Shown here: positions 7,787 to 15,915 of the stretch, in pieces
How positions within the stretch are numbered: position 1 is the stretch's first letter
How the letters are laid out: the number at the start of each line of letters is the position of its first letter
DNA from: CAVVWJ01 sp965652025
Lineage (GTDB): Bacteria; Gemmatimonadota; Gemmatimonadetes; Gemmatimonadales; GWC2-71-9
Length of the DNA stretch: 51,371 nt
Assembly: GCA_965652025.1 (NCBI GenBank)
Contig: CBFGTM010000025.1
Location: forward strand, 1 to 51,371
Direction: 5' to 3'
Position numbers and translations under genes: made by a program
The notes under the pieces: generated by a model
What the model saw: the letters and a program-made list of their open reading frames with translations, nothing else
The model's database searches: none
What the model was told of the DNA's origin: nothing

Positions 7787-9241
7787 ATGGCCGGACTGCT
7801 GTCGAAAGAGCGAATCATCGCCGGCCCCGACTTCAACCGCTGGCTGGTACCGCCGGCCGCACTCGCCATCCATCTCTCCATCGGCATGGCGTATGGATTC
7901 AGCGTCTTCTGGCTTCCGTTGAGTCGCGCCATCGGGATCACCGAGCCAGTGCCGTGTGGCCATACGGGCTTCTTTGGGTTACTGGCCTCGCGCACCTGCG
8001 ACTGGAAGATCAGTGAGCTCGGGTGGATGTACACCCTCTTTTTTGTTTTTCTGGGATCCTCTGCCGCCATATTCGGTGCCTGGCTCGAGCGGGTGGGCCC
8101 GCGCCGGGCCGGCACCGTCGCGGCGATCTGCTGGGGCGGCGGATTCCTGATCTCCGCCCTGGGTGTCTACCTGCACCAGATCTGGCTACTCTGGCTGGGG
8201 TCAGGCGTAATCGGCGGATGCGGCCTGGGCCTGGGATACATCTCACCGGTCTCCACCCTGATCAAATGGTTTCCCGACCGACGGGGAATGGCAACCGGGA
8301 TGGCCATCATGGGATTCGGCGGCGGCGCGCTGATCGGTGCACCCCTGGCGGACATTCTGATGAAGCACTACGCCACCCCGACCGATGTGGGAGTGGCCAA
8401 GACCTTCGTAACCATGGGCGTGATCTACTTTGTGGCCATGCTCTGCGGCGCGTTCGGCTACCGGCTCCCACCGCCGGGATGGAAGCCGGCCGGTTGGACC
8501 CCGCCGACGCAGCAGCGCGCCATGATCACCTCGCGCAACGTGCACGTCAGTCAGGCCTGGCGGACACCTCAGTTCTGGTTGCTGTGGATGGTGCTCTGCA
8601 TGAATGTGAGTGCGGGCATTGGGGTGATCGGGATCGCTTCCCCCATGATCCAGGAAATCTTTGGTGGCCGGCTGATCGGAGTCCCGGCAGCGCTCAGGGA
8701 TTTGAGTGAAAGCCAGAAGGCGCAGCTCGCCACTATCGGAGCCGGGTTCGCGGCTCTGCTGAGTCTGTTCAACATCGGTGGGCGGATAGCTTGGGCATCG
8801 GCCTCAGACTACATCGGCCGGAAGCGCACCTACATCATCTTCTTTGCGCTGGGCATTCTCCTCTATTCCCTGGCTCCATCCACCGGGCGGGCGGGACAGG
8901 TGACGCTGTTCGTCCTCATCTTCGGGATCATCCTGACGATGTACGGTGGCGGCTTTGCTACCATCCCCGCCTATCTGGCGGACCTATTCGGCACTCAATA
9001 CGTCGGCGCAATCCACGGACGCCTGCTCACCGCCTGGTCGACGGCAGGTATTCTGGGACCAGTGCTGGTGAACTACATCCGGGAATACCAGATCGATCGC
9101 GGCGTTCCCAATGCCCAGGCGTACAACGTCACCATGTACGTGCTGGCTGGCTTACTGGTCATCGGCTTGATCTGTAATCTGGCGGTGAGGCCAGTGGCCG
9201 AGCGCTACTTCATGAGTCAGGATGAACCGCGGGCTGCATAA
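7787..9241 (+). CDS. OFA-family MFS transporter (oxalate/formate antiporter type)
   Basis: A 484-residue major facilitator protein with about twelve membrane helices. It has the OFA-type first helix (IHLSIGMAYGFSVFWLPLSRAIG), a charged MFS loop after helix 2 (AWLERVGPRRAG), SPVSTLIKWFPDRRGMATGMAIMGFGGGALIG and a second-half loop SASDYIGRKRTYIIFF. OFA members exchange small carboxylates such as oxalate, formate, lactate or pyruvate at the inner membrane; the substrate is not fixed by sequence. AGGAG sits 8 bases before the ATG. A soluble insertion of about 25 residues containing two cysteines (CGHTG, RTCDWK) lies between helices 1 and 2. The neighbouring 49-residue gene is its recognised partner. 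Confidence 0.9.
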   Translation: MAGLLSKERIIAGPDFNRWLVPPAALAIHLSIGMAYGFSVFWLPLSRAIGITEPVPCGHTGFFGLLASRTCDWKISELGWMYTLFFVFLGSSAAIFGAWLERVGPRRAGTVAAICWGGGFLISALGVYLHQIWLLWLGSGVIGGCGLGLGYISPVSTLIKWFPDRRGMATGMAIMGFGGGALIGAPLADILMKHYATPTDVGVAKTFVTMGVIYFVAMLCGAFGYRLPPPGWKPAGWTPPTQQRAMITSRNVHVSQAWRTPQFWLLWMVLCMNVSAGIGVIGIASPMIQEIFGGRLIGVPAALRDLSESQKAQLATIGAGFAALLSLFNIGGRIAWASASDYIGRKRTYIIFFALGILLYSLAPSTGRAGQVTLFVLIFGIILTMYGGGFATIPAYLADLFGTQYVGAIHGRLLTAWSTAGILGPVLVNYIREYQIDRGVPNAQAYNVTMYVLAGLLVIGLICNLAVRPVAERYFMSQDEPRAA

Positions 9242-9281
9242 AATTCATCGGCGGTGGATATAGTTTCAGGAGCGAGGCCCT

Positions 9282-9431
9282 ATGCCGCAGGAACCCTCGG
9301 TAGACATTCAGCCCGACCGTCCCGCTTCCCAGCTGACGTGGCAGGTCGTGCTGGCCTGGCTGGCCGTATTGATTCCTCTTCTCTGGGGCGTCGGGCAAAC
9401 CCTGAAAAAGGCTGCTGTCCTCTTTCGCTGA
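9282..9431 (+). CDS. MFS transporter small subunit (OFA partner)
   Basis: A 49-residue protein, MPQEPSVDIQPDR at the start and one membrane helix (VVLAWLAVLIPLLWGVGQTL), ending LKKAAVLFR. Short proteins with this W-V/Q-LAWL-IPL-WG-TL-K-A-LF pattern are found directly downstream of OFA-type MFS genes and are annotated as the transporter's small subunit. AGGAG at about 9268 gives a good ribosome site. It begins 40 bases after the carrier and is followed by a perfect hairpin, so the two form a bicistronic unit. The call rests on position plus pattern; the biochemical role of the subunit is not established. Confidence 0.8.
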   Translation: MPQEPSVDIQPDRPASQLTWQVVLAWLAVLIPLLWGVGQTLKKAAVLFR

Positions 9432-9472
9432 ATTAGCGCCGGTGGTGCCCCCCGCTGTCGTCGAGCGCGAAT

Positions 9473-9496
9473 TGGAGTGCAAACTCTTGCACTCCA
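9473..9496. terminator. Perfect 10-bp hairpin after the OFA operon
   Basis: TGGAGTGCAA at 9473-9482 is followed after four bases by its exact reverse complement TTGCACTCCA (9487-9496), then a moderately T-rich stretch. It lies 41 bases beyond the small-subunit stop, so a terminator for the OFA pair is the simplest reading. The symmetry would also suit a protein operator. Confidence 0.55.
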
Positions 9497-9694
9497 TTAG
9501 TTTGCAATTTTATTCCACATTGGACCTGCTCCAGCACGGCACATCCGGGACTTGACGCCGCAGTTCCCCTAGTCAGATTGTAACCCGGTCAGTACTTACA
9601 CCCTCGAAAACTGATCGGCGTGCGCCGGGGAAGTCATCCTTTCGCCGCCGCTGCCGCAGTCATGATCGCGCTATCGCAACACTGGTGTCAGCAA

Positions 9695-9743
9695 CCGAGC
9701 AGGGCCCATCGGTAATGAAACTGGGCCCTGGCCTGCCGCTCGG
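9695..9743 (+). promoter_or_regulatory. Structured leader upstream of the PQQ dehydrogenase-like gene
   Basis: AGGGCCCA (9701-9708) pairs perfectly with TGGGCCCT (9722-9729) around a 13-base loop. An outer helix CCGAGC (9695-9700) with GCTCGG (9738-9743) extends it, leaving an 8-base bulge on the 3' side. It ends 45 bases before the ATG of the quinoprotein. The rest of the 9497-9694 gap shows no gene and no convincing promoter. I do not recognise a riboswitch family here. Confidence 0.4.
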
Positions 9744-9788
9744 CGGTACGGCCACGTGCATCCGACCCAGCCCCTGAGGAGCGTACCC

Positions 9789-11456
9789 ATGCGGACCAGT
9801 TCTCGTTGGTGGGTGGCACCCGTGCTCATCGCCATCGCCGGCCCTCTCGCCGCCCAGACCCCCGGCGATTGGACCACCTATGGTGGCAATGACTGGAACC
9901 AGCGGTACTCGCCATTGAAGACGATCACCACCGCAAACGTGTCCCAGCTGGTCCCGCGCATAGTGTTCCAGACCGGGATCGCCAAGCTCGGCTCCTTCGA
10001 GAACACGCCCATCGTGACCAATGGCGTGATGTATGTGACCACGCCCTACAACACAGCGATGGCCTACGACCTGAACACCCGCAAGGAGCTGTGGCGTTAC
10101 GAGCACAAGCTCGGCACCACCATCTATTGCTGTGGACCCAACAACCGCGGGGTCGGGATCCATGGCGGGGCTCACGTCTACATGGGCACGCTGGACGCCC
10201 ATCTGGTGGCGCTCAACGCCAAGGACGGCAAGGTGCTGTGGGACAAGGAAGTGGCCGACCCGGCCGCGGGCTACAGCATCACCCACGCGCCGCTGATCAT
10301 CGGCGACAACGTGATCGTGGGGGTCTCGGGTGGTGAGTACGGAATCCGGGGCCACGTCACCGCCTACAACGCCGCCTCGGGCGATCAGGTCTGGCGCTGG
10401 TACTCCATTCCGGCGCCGAAGGGCGATCAGACTTTCGACGAGAAAGCACCGAACGGCTGGTGGGGCACCTGGGCTCCCAAAGCCGAGGAGCACGACCTGC
10501 ATCGGGATATTGCCAAAGAGAAGGCTGACAGCGCCAAGTACGCCGATGCCTGGCAGCGCGGGGGCGGCGGCGTGTGGACGACGCCGGCCTACGACAAGGA
10601 GCTCAACGCGATTTTCGTGTCAGTCGGCAATCCCTCTCCCGATCTCGATGGCAGCATTCGCCCCGGTGACAATCTCTATACCGACGCCATCGTGGCCATC
10701 GACGCCACTAGCGGCAAGACCAAGTGGTACTACCAGACAGTACCGCACGATGTGTGGGACCTCGACGCAACCTCTCCCCCAGTCGTGACCACCCTGGGTG
10801 GCAAGAAGGTCGTCGTGCATGCCGGCAAGACTGCCTGGGTTTACGTGCTGGACGCCGGGACCGGCAAGCTCATTCGAAAGACGGAAAACTTTACCCCGCA
10901 GGAAAACATGTTTGCCCTGCCGACCGAGAAGGGCACCCGGATGCTGCCGGGCGCCAACGGCGGCTCGGAGTGGTCCCCCATCTCGGTGGATCCGTCGCAA
11001 GGCTACGCCTACGTCGCCGGGCTCCACCAGCCGATGAACTACATCACTCACACCGCACCCTGGGAAAAGGGTAAGCTCTGGCTCGGCTCCGCCTTCGTGG
11101 CGATCCCGGGCGAAGAGCAGTACGGCCTCTACTCCGCGGTCGACCTCAAGACCGGCAAGATCGCCTGGCAGAACAAGGTGCCGCAGCCGATGATGGGCGG
11201 CGCGCTGTCCACCGCCGGCGGCCTCACGTTCACCGGCGAAGGCAACGGCAACTTCAACGCCTACAATTCCAAGACTGGAAAGCTGCTCTGGCAGTTCAAC
11301 GCCGGTGCTGGCTGCAATTCGGCCCCGATGACTTTCAGGCACGGTGGCGAACAGTTTATCGCGGTGGCATGCGGTGGCAACTTCCAGATCAGCTACCCGC
11401 TGGGCGACGCCGTGTTCGTGTTCGGGCTGCCGAAGCCGTTCACGCCCAGGAAGTGA
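9789..11456 (+). CDS. PQQ-dependent dehydrogenase-like quinoprotein, exported
   Basis: A 555-residue protein with a cleavable signal peptide (MRTSSRWWVAPVLIAIAGPLAAQ). The body is the eight-bladed PQQ propeller: repeated W-docking segments such as DGKVLWDKEV, SGDQVWRWYS, SGKTKWYYQT, TGKIAWQNKV and TGKLLWQFNA. The adjacent cysteines of YCCGPNNRGV (Cys114-Cys115) match the vicinal disulfide of methanol/alcohol dehydrogenases, and VWDLD (Asp324, Asp326) lies where their catalytic Asp is found. No CxxCH heme motif is present, so it is the type without a fused cytochrome. It would oxidise an alcohol or aldehyde in the periplasm. The start at 9789 is preferred over one 33 bases upstream because GAGGAG precedes it and the signal peptide starts there. 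Confidence 0.88.
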   Translation: MRTSSRWWVAPVLIAIAGPLAAQTPGDWTTYGGNDWNQRYSPLKTITTANVSQLVPRIVFQTGIAKLGSFENTPIVTNGVMYVTTPYNTAMAYDLNTRKELWRYEHKLGTTIYCCGPNNRGVGIHGGAHVYMGTLDAHLVALNAKDGKVLWDKEVADPAAGYSITHAPLIIGDNVIVGVSGGEYGIRGHVTAYNAASGDQVWRWYSIPAPKGDQTFDEKAPNGWWGTWAPKAEEHDLHRDIAKEKADSAKYADAWQRGGGGVWTTPAYDKELNAIFVSVGNPSPDLDGSIRPGDNLYTDAIVAIDATSGKTKWYYQTVPHDVWDLDATSPPVVTTLGGKKVVVHAGKTAWVYVLDAGTGKLIRKTENFTPQENMFALPTEKGTRMLPGANGGSEWSPISVDPSQGYAYVAGLHQPMNYITHTAPWEKGKLWLGSAFVAIPGEEQYGLYSAVDLKTGKIAWQNKVPQPMMGGALSTAGGLTFTGEGNGNFNAYNSKTGKLLWQFNAGAGCNSAPMTFRHGGEQFIAVACGGNFQISYPLGDAVFVFGLPKPFTPRK

Positions 11457-11467
11457 TTCTTCACTGA

Positions 11468-11506
11468 CGGCCGGCGGGAACCCGTTGCTGGGGTCCTGGC
11501 CGGCCG
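11468..11506 (+). terminator. GC hairpin after the quinoprotein gene
   Basis: CGGCCGGC (11468-11475) pairs perfectly with GCCGGCCG (11499-11506); the inner GGAACCC and GGGGTCC can extend the stem. Only a short CTTATT follows, so it is a weak intrinsic terminator candidate 12 bases after the stop codon. Confidence 0.45.
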
Positions 11507-11519
11507 GCTTATTGGGCCT

Positions 11520-11921
11520 ATGGCAGTCATGCGTTGGTGTTGGATCGCGTTGGTCGTCGGCGGAGTCTTCACCGCAACCGGTTGGGGCCGGCAGGAGCTG
11601 AGTCCCGACTGGCTGACTGTGGACGGGAACGACTGGCGACAGATGAGTCCCGACGCGCGTCTGGCGTACGTGGATGGTTTCCTGGCCGGGGCCGCGTTGA
11701 GCCAGGCGGCTCACGGCGCGAGGGACACGGCCCAGGTGACACGGGCGCTCGACGAGCTCAAACGGAACGGCCGGTTGCGATTTCCGTTTGGCTCCAACGT
11801 CTACGCCAGTCGGGTGAGTGACTACTACTGGTGGAAGAATCACCTGCCCCTGCCCACGTGGTACGCATTCCTGGAGGTGAACACGACGCTGGGTCGTCAT
11901 ATTTCCGATTCGATTCCTTGA
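11520..11921 (+). CDS. Small exported hypothetical protein
   Basis: A 133-residue protein with a hydrophobic N-terminus (WCWIALVVGGVFTATGWG) and a helical mature part: DWLTVDGNDWRQMSPDARLAYVDGFLAG, then a run ending GRHISDSIP. The phrase W-x-x-M-S-P-D-x-R-x-x-Y-V-x-G-F-x-x-G recurs in small exported proteins of unknown function that I have seen in related bacteria; no catalytic residues are evident. It starts 13 bases after the hairpin that follows the quinoprotein and is likely to be its own short unit. Confidence 0.65.
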   Translation: MAVMRWCWIALVVGGVFTATGWGRQELSPDWLTVDGNDWRQMSPDARLAYVDGFLAGAALSQAAHGARDTAQVTRALDELKRNGRLRFPFGSNVYASRVSDYYWWKNHLPLPTWYAFLEVNTTLGRHISDSIP

Positions 11922-12005
11922 GCGGGCGCTGTTGCTGGTGTACGACTTTCGTTCCGAAGTTAGGCGGTCGTTGGCGGTCATCCTTATGATGAGGGAGACG
12001 CACCT

Positions 12006-13226
12006 ATGAAGCGAGTCGCGCTGTTGTGTGTGGGTCTGGCGGTGGGGGCGGCGAGCGCCGCCGAGGCACAGCTGACGATGCAGATGAGCAACGGCTGGTC
12101 CTTCACATTCTCCGGCAACGTAAACGCGTTCGCCATCTACGAGTCCACCGATGAGGAGGGAGGAACACTGGGAGCTCCCGGTGGCCTGGTCGGCATAGGC
12201 GGGAAGGGGTTCAACCTCAGGACCGGTCTGCTCCCTGCCTTCGCGGTCTTCGATGCGAAGGGGAAAGAAGGGAGCACCGATCTGGGCGTGCACTTCGGCT
12301 TCGCCCCGCAGATCCAGTGCGGCGGCCAGGCGCACGACTGCTTCGGCGCCCAGATCGACATGAGGCAGGTCTACCTCACCGTCGGCGGCACCTGGGGTCA
12401 GATCCTCGCCGGCCGGGAGATCGGCCTCTTCAATCGGCAGAACATCCTGACCGACCAGACGCTGTTCGGCGTCGGCGCTACCGGCGGGATCAATGGCGGC
12501 GGGACCACGCTGGGCCGCATCGGTTGGGGCTACATCTATCCGAACTTTGTGGCTCAGATGACCTATTCCACGCCGGCGGGTCGCCCGGGACAGCTGTCCA
12601 TCGGCCTCTTCCAGCCGTCAACGCTGAATGCCGACGCGGGGCCGGCCTATACTGAGACCCAGATCCCCCGCCTGGAAGCGGAAGGCACCTACAAGAGCGG
12701 CAACCTCCTGTTCTGGCTCAATGGCACGGTGCAGAACGCCAAGAACACCACGCTCGACGAGACCAAGACCGCGACCGGCGCCGGCGGCGGCATTCGCTTC
12801 GGCGGGTCGTCGTTCTCATTGACCGGTTCAGGGTACTTTGGCAAGGGCATCGGTACCACCCTGCAGTTCAACGGAGTCAATTCCTGCGGCGGCGGTGGTC
12901 CTTGCGGTGCGGTTGACGGGATCGGTGTCGGAGTCGACGGCGAGCTCCGTGACTCCTACGGCTTCATCGGCCAACTCACCTTCACCCCGTCCGAGAGCAA
13001 GGTCACCCTGGCAGGGAGCTACGGCTCCAGCTTCCTGAAGGCGACCGACGGCGAGCCGGATTTCAAGACCGAGAACACCCTGATCTCGGGCGGTATTTAT
13101 TACCAGGCCACCAAGTCACTCAAGGTCGTGGGCGAGGGCAACTATGCCTGGACCAAGGAGTCGGTCGCCGACACAGACAAGAACAGTACCTTTGCGCCGG
13201 CTTTCGGCCTGATGCTCTTCTTCTAA
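12006..13226 (+). CDS. Porin-like outer-membrane beta-barrel protein
   Basis: A 406-residue protein with a signal peptide (MKRVALLCVGLAVGAASAAEAQ) and a glycine- and aromatic-rich mature part of alternating strands, for example GWSFTFSGNVNAFAIYEST and KVTLAGSYGSSF, ending in Phe-Phe as outer-membrane barrels do. RQVYLTVGGTWGQILAGREIGLF resembles the loop region of general bacterial porins. Two small cysteine pairs occur (CGGQAHDC, CGGGGPC), probably in loops. GGGAG lies about 9 bases before the ATG. A strong intrinsic terminator follows, so it is likely transcribed alone and abundantly. Confidence 0.8.
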   Translation: MKRVALLCVGLAVGAASAAEAQLTMQMSNGWSFTFSGNVNAFAIYESTDEEGGTLGAPGGLVGIGGKGFNLRTGLLPAFAVFDAKGKEGSTDLGVHFGFAPQIQCGGQAHDCFGAQIDMRQVYLTVGGTWGQILAGREIGLFNRQNILTDQTLFGVGATGGINGGGTTLGRIGWGYIYPNFVAQMTYSTPAGRPGQLSIGLFQPSTLNADAGPAYTETQIPRLEAEGTYKSGNLLFWLNGTVQNAKNTTLDETKTATGAGGGIRFGGSSFSLTGSGYFGKGIGTTLQFNGVNSCGGGGPCGAVDGIGVGVDGELRDSYGFIGQLTFTPSESKVTLAGSYGSSFLKATDGEPDFKTENTLISGGIYYQATKSLKVVGEGNYAWTKESVADTDKNSTFAPAFGLMLFF

Positions 13227-13250
13227 CCCTCACTGGTATTTCGCTGAAAA

Positions 13251-13287
13251 GCGGCGGCTTTCCCTCGGGAAGGCCGCCGTTTCTTTC
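13251..13287 (+). terminator. Intrinsic terminator of the porin-like gene
   Basis: CGGCGGCTTTCCC (13252-13264) pairs with GGGAAGGCCGCCG (13267-13279) through 13 positions, with one T-G wobble and a two-base gap between the arms. TTTCTTT follows at once and AAAA precedes. It lies 25 bases after the stop codon. Confidence 0.9.
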
Positions 13288-13341
13288 CGGGCTCCGAACC
13301 GGATTACATTTCCGCCACCTCTACTCCAACGTGGAGCAGCA

Positions 13342-13755
13342 ATGCACTACCGCCTGTTCTTTGGGGGGACACTCCTGCTCTCTGCCTGTGCCCAACAATA
13401 TGCAGCTCCGGCCAGCGCCCACAGCTCGCTCTCGCCGGAGGAGACCTTTAGCTGCGTACGGCGAGCGATGCCGGAGCTGGGCTACAAGCAGAGCTCCGTC
13501 GACGTGGATGCGCGCCGGATCAATGGAACCAAGATCGACACCAAGAGCCGCCGGCCCGATGTCCAGTTCCGCCGGATCCTGGACAAGCTGGAGGTCGAAG
13601 TAGCGCCTCAGGCCGACGGCCGCACTGGCATCGACGTCCGGGCACGCACCTTTGCCGAGTACACCACTCAGCGAGGACCGACCGAGGTGGAGGAAAAGGC
13701 GTCGTCCGAAGTTCAGTCAGCGGCGGATCAGCTGCTGAAGCGGTGTCGCGGGTAG
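13342..13755 (+). CDS. Small lipoprotein of unknown function
   Basis: A 137-residue protein with a lipoprotein signal ending LLLSAC (Cys16). The mature part is a compact alpha/beta domain: SPEETFSCVRRAMPELGYK, then strands INGTKIDTKSRR, KLEVEVAPQADGRTGIDVRARTF and a final amphipathic helix with a second cysteine (LLKRCRG). No family is recognised. It ends 61 bases before lipA; the spacing leaves room for a separate promoter. Confidence 0.65.
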   Translation: MHYRLFFGGTLLLSACAQQYAAPASAHSSLSPEETFSCVRRAMPELGYKQSSVDVDARRINGTKIDTKSRRPDVQFRRILDKLEVEVAPQADGRTGIDVRARTFAEYTTQRGPTEVEEKASSEVQSAADQLLKRCRG

Positions 13756-13816
13756 CTCCGGGCCAATCGTTCCTGCTAGCTTCCACGCTGCAGCTCGTTA
13801 CCGCGAGGAGTCTGAA

Positions 13817-14812
13817 GTGGCCGTTCCGCTGGTCCAGTTGACCCGAACAACAACCCCGTCCAGCCCGCCGGGCCAGGAGGGCTTGCCTTCCTTACCCCAG
13901 CGGAAGCCGAGCTGGCTCAAGGTCAGGGCTCCCGGCGGTCCCAATTACGCGCAAATAAAGACTCTGATGCGCGAGCTCCAGCTTCACACCGTGTGCGAGG
14001 AGGCCCACTGCCCCAACGTGGGTGAGTGCTGGGAGCACAAGGCGGCGACGTTCATGATCCTGGGCGACGTCTGCACCCGAAACTGTACCTACTGCGCCGT
14101 GTCCCACGGGACGCCGACGGCGTTCGACCCGCTCGAGCCGGTGCGGCTCGCCGAGGCAGTGGCGCGGATGGGACTGCAGCATGTGGTCATTACTTCGGTA
14201 GACCGGGATGATCTGCCGAACGGTGGCGCGGAGGCCTTTGCCGGGTGCATTCGAGAGATCCGGCGCCGCCTTCCGGACACATCGGTCGAGGTGTTGATCC
14301 CCGACTTCAAGGGTTCCCAGCCGGCGCTCCGGATTGTGATGGAGGCGGAGCCCGACATCCTCAATCACAATCTGGAGACCGCCGAGCGGCTTTATCGGCT
14401 GGCCCGTCCGGGCGGACGCTACCACCGTGCCCTCGAGCTGCTCGCCAGTGCGCGCCGCATGTCACCTCAGGGCCTGACCAAGTCCGGAGTCATCCTGGGG
14501 ATGGGTGAGGAATGGGACGAGGTGCTGACCTGCATGCGTGATCTCCGCCGCAGCGACGTGAACATTCTGACTCTGGGGCAGTACCTCCGTCCATCGCCGG
14601 CCCATATGCCGGTGGCGCGCTACTACACCCCGGCGGAATTCCACGAGCTGCGCGAGATCGGTCTGGATCTGGGCTTCACCCACGTGCAATCCAGCCCGCT
14701 CACTCGCTCCTCCTACCACGCCTGGGAGCAGGTGACTGCTGCCATCAGCAGCAGTCATCCTGAGCGAAGCGAAGGATCTCCGCTCAGCCAATCGGAGCAT
14801 GTCAGTGGCTGA
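13817..14812 (+). CDS. lipA: Lipoyl synthase
   Basis: A 331-residue radical SAM enzyme that inserts two sulfurs into octanoyl-lysine on E2 proteins. Both iron-sulfur clusters are visible: the auxiliary site CEEAHCPNVGEC (Cys60, Cys65, Cys71) and the radical SAM site CTRNCTYC (Cys86, Cys90, Cys93). TLGQYLRPSPAHMPV and the RSSYHA serine motif near the C-terminus are also present. Start GTG at 13817. Residues after about 312 (SSHPERSEGS and on) come from an intergenic repeat and extend beyond the usual end. It overlaps pdhA by 14 bases and begins the pyruvate dehydrogenase cluster, where it would modify the E2 encoded downstream. Confidence 0.96.
   Translation: MAVPLVQLTRTTTPSSPPGQEGLPSLPQRKPSWLKVRAPGGPNYAQIKTLMRELQLHTVCEEAHCPNVGECWEHKAATFMILGDVCTRNCTYCAVSHGTPTAFDPLEPVRLAEAVARMGLQHVVITSVDRDDLPNGGAEAFAGCIREIRRRLPDTSVEVLIPDFKGSQPALRIVMEAEPDILNHNLETAERLYRLARPGGRYHRALELLASARRMSPQGLTKSGVILGMGEEWDEVLTCMRDLRRSDVNILTLGQYLRPSPAHMPVARYYTPAEFHELREIGLDLGFTHVQSSPLTRSSYHAWEQVTAAISSSHPERSEGSPLSQSEHVSG
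14754..14780 (+). repeat. Dispersed repeat copy read into the lipA tail
   Basis: The 27 bases start GTCATCCTGAGCG and continue AAGCGAAGGATCTC; the core TCCTGAGCGAAGCGAAGGA is a near-palindrome. A diverged copy lies at 15841-15863. I recall this element, translated as HPERSEGS, from intergenic DNA of many environmental bacteria; that is memory and was not searched. Confidence 0.6.
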
Positions 14813-15836
14813 ATCCACCGCCGCTCGACCCCGGTCCAAATCGAAAGGGCTCGATCCCAACCGCGCCGACGAGTATCGCAGCTGGCTCCGGCAGATGCTC
14901 CTGATTCGACGCTTTGAGGAAAAGGCGGGCGAGGCTTACAGCTTGGGAAAGATCGGCGGCTTCTGCCATCTGTACATCGGGCAGGAAGCAGTGGCAGTGG
15001 GAAGCCTCGCCGCGCTGGGACCGGACGACTACATCACCTGCTCCTATCGGGAGCATGGCCATGCACTCGCCCGCGGCATCTCAGCCCGTGCCGTGATGGC
15101 TGAGCTGTTCGGGAAGGCAGCCGGCTGCTCCGGCGGGAAGGGCGGCTCGATGCATCTGTTCGACGCCTCTCTCGGGTTCCTGGGCGGACACGGCATAGTG
15201 GGGGCCCATATCCCGCTGGCAACCGGGATGGCTTTCGCCGTCAAGTACCGCAACACATCTCAAGTGGCAGTGTGCTATTTCGGGGAGGCCGCGGTGAACA
15301 ACGGCGCCTTCCATGAGGCGCTGAACATGGCAGCGCTGTGGAAGCTTCCCGCCATCTATCTCTGTGAGAACAACCGGTACGGCATGGGAACCGCGTTGGA
15401 GCGAGCCAGCGCGCTCTACGACATCTCCGAGCGGGCCTGCTCCTACGACATGGCCAACGAGGTCGTCGACGGTCAGGAAGTACTGACCATGTATGCAGCC
15501 ATGGATCGGGCGGTCCAGCGGGCCCGCACCGACAAGTTGCCCACTCTGCTGGAGGTTCGAACCTATCGCTTTATGGGCCATTCGATGTCCGACCCGATCC
15601 ACGGGCATTATCGGACCCGGGAAGAAGTGGAAGATCAGCGCAAGCGTGACCCCATCGCAGTCTGGTCTCGCCGGCTGATCGAGGCCGGACTCATGGACGA
15701 GGCGGGCGTCCGCGCCCTGGACAAGGAGGTCCTGGAGGAGGTCGAAGACGCATACCAGTTCGCCGATGAGGCCCCGGATCCAGAGCCGGAAACGCTTTAC
15801 ACTGACGTGTATGCTGCTCACTCTGACTCGCAGTAA
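14799..15836 (+). CDS. pdhA: Pyruvate dehydrogenase E1 component, alpha subunit
   Basis: A 345-residue thiamine diphosphate subunit of the alpha2beta2 E1. Characteristic blocks are seen: LIRRFEEKAGEAYSLGKIGGFCHLYIGQEA, SYREHGHALARG, GKGGSMHLFD, then the cofactor motif region CYFGEAAVNNGAFHEALNMA ending in CENNRYGMGT, and the phosphorylation-loop equivalent TYRFMGHSMSDP. The cofactor motif usually begins GDG; here it reads GEA, so the metal-binding Asp is Glu. The start ATG is inside the end of lipA. Together with pdhB it decarboxylates pyruvate and passes the acetyl group to lipoyl-E2. Confidence 0.95.
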   Translation: MSVAESTAARPRSKSKGLDPNRADEYRSWLRQMLLIRRFEEKAGEAYSLGKIGGFCHLYIGQEAVAVGSLAALGPDDYITCSYREHGHALARGISARAVMAELFGKAAGCSGGKGGSMHLFDASLGFLGGHGIVGAHIPLATGMAFAVKYRNTSQVAVCYFGEAAVNNGAFHEALNMAALWKLPAIYLCENNRYGMGTALERASALYDISERACSYDMANEVVDGQEVLTMYAAMDRAVQRARTDKLPTLLEVRTYRFMGHSMSDPIHGHYRTREEVEDQRKRDPIAVWSRRLIEAGLMDEAGVRALDKEVLEEVEDAYQFADEAPDPEPETLYTDVYAAHSDSQ

Positions 15837-15840
15837 AGCT

Positions 15841-15863
15841 GTCATCCGGAGCGCAGCAAAAGA
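15841..15863 (+). repeat. Diverged copy of the lipA-tail repeat
   Basis: GTCATCCGGAGCGCAGC, then AAAAGA, matches the 14754 copy at most positions. It lies 4 bases after the pdhA stop, so pdhA has one copy on each side. Confidence 0.45.
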
Positions 15864-15915
15864 GCGTCACTCTGACAACGGCCAGGAATTGACCCCACCT
15901 TCGAGAACCCTATAG

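Noticed and set aside
9473..9496. CIRCE (HrcA) operator
   Set aside because: CIRCE is TTAGCACTC-N9-GAGTGCTAA. Here the half sites are in the opposite order with a 4-base spacer, and no chaperone gene follows.
10620..12335. Long minus-strand open frame of 571 codons opposite the quinoprotein and small genes
   Set aside because: It mirrors the codon bias of the plus-strand genes, shows no domain, and spans three real genes and their terminator.
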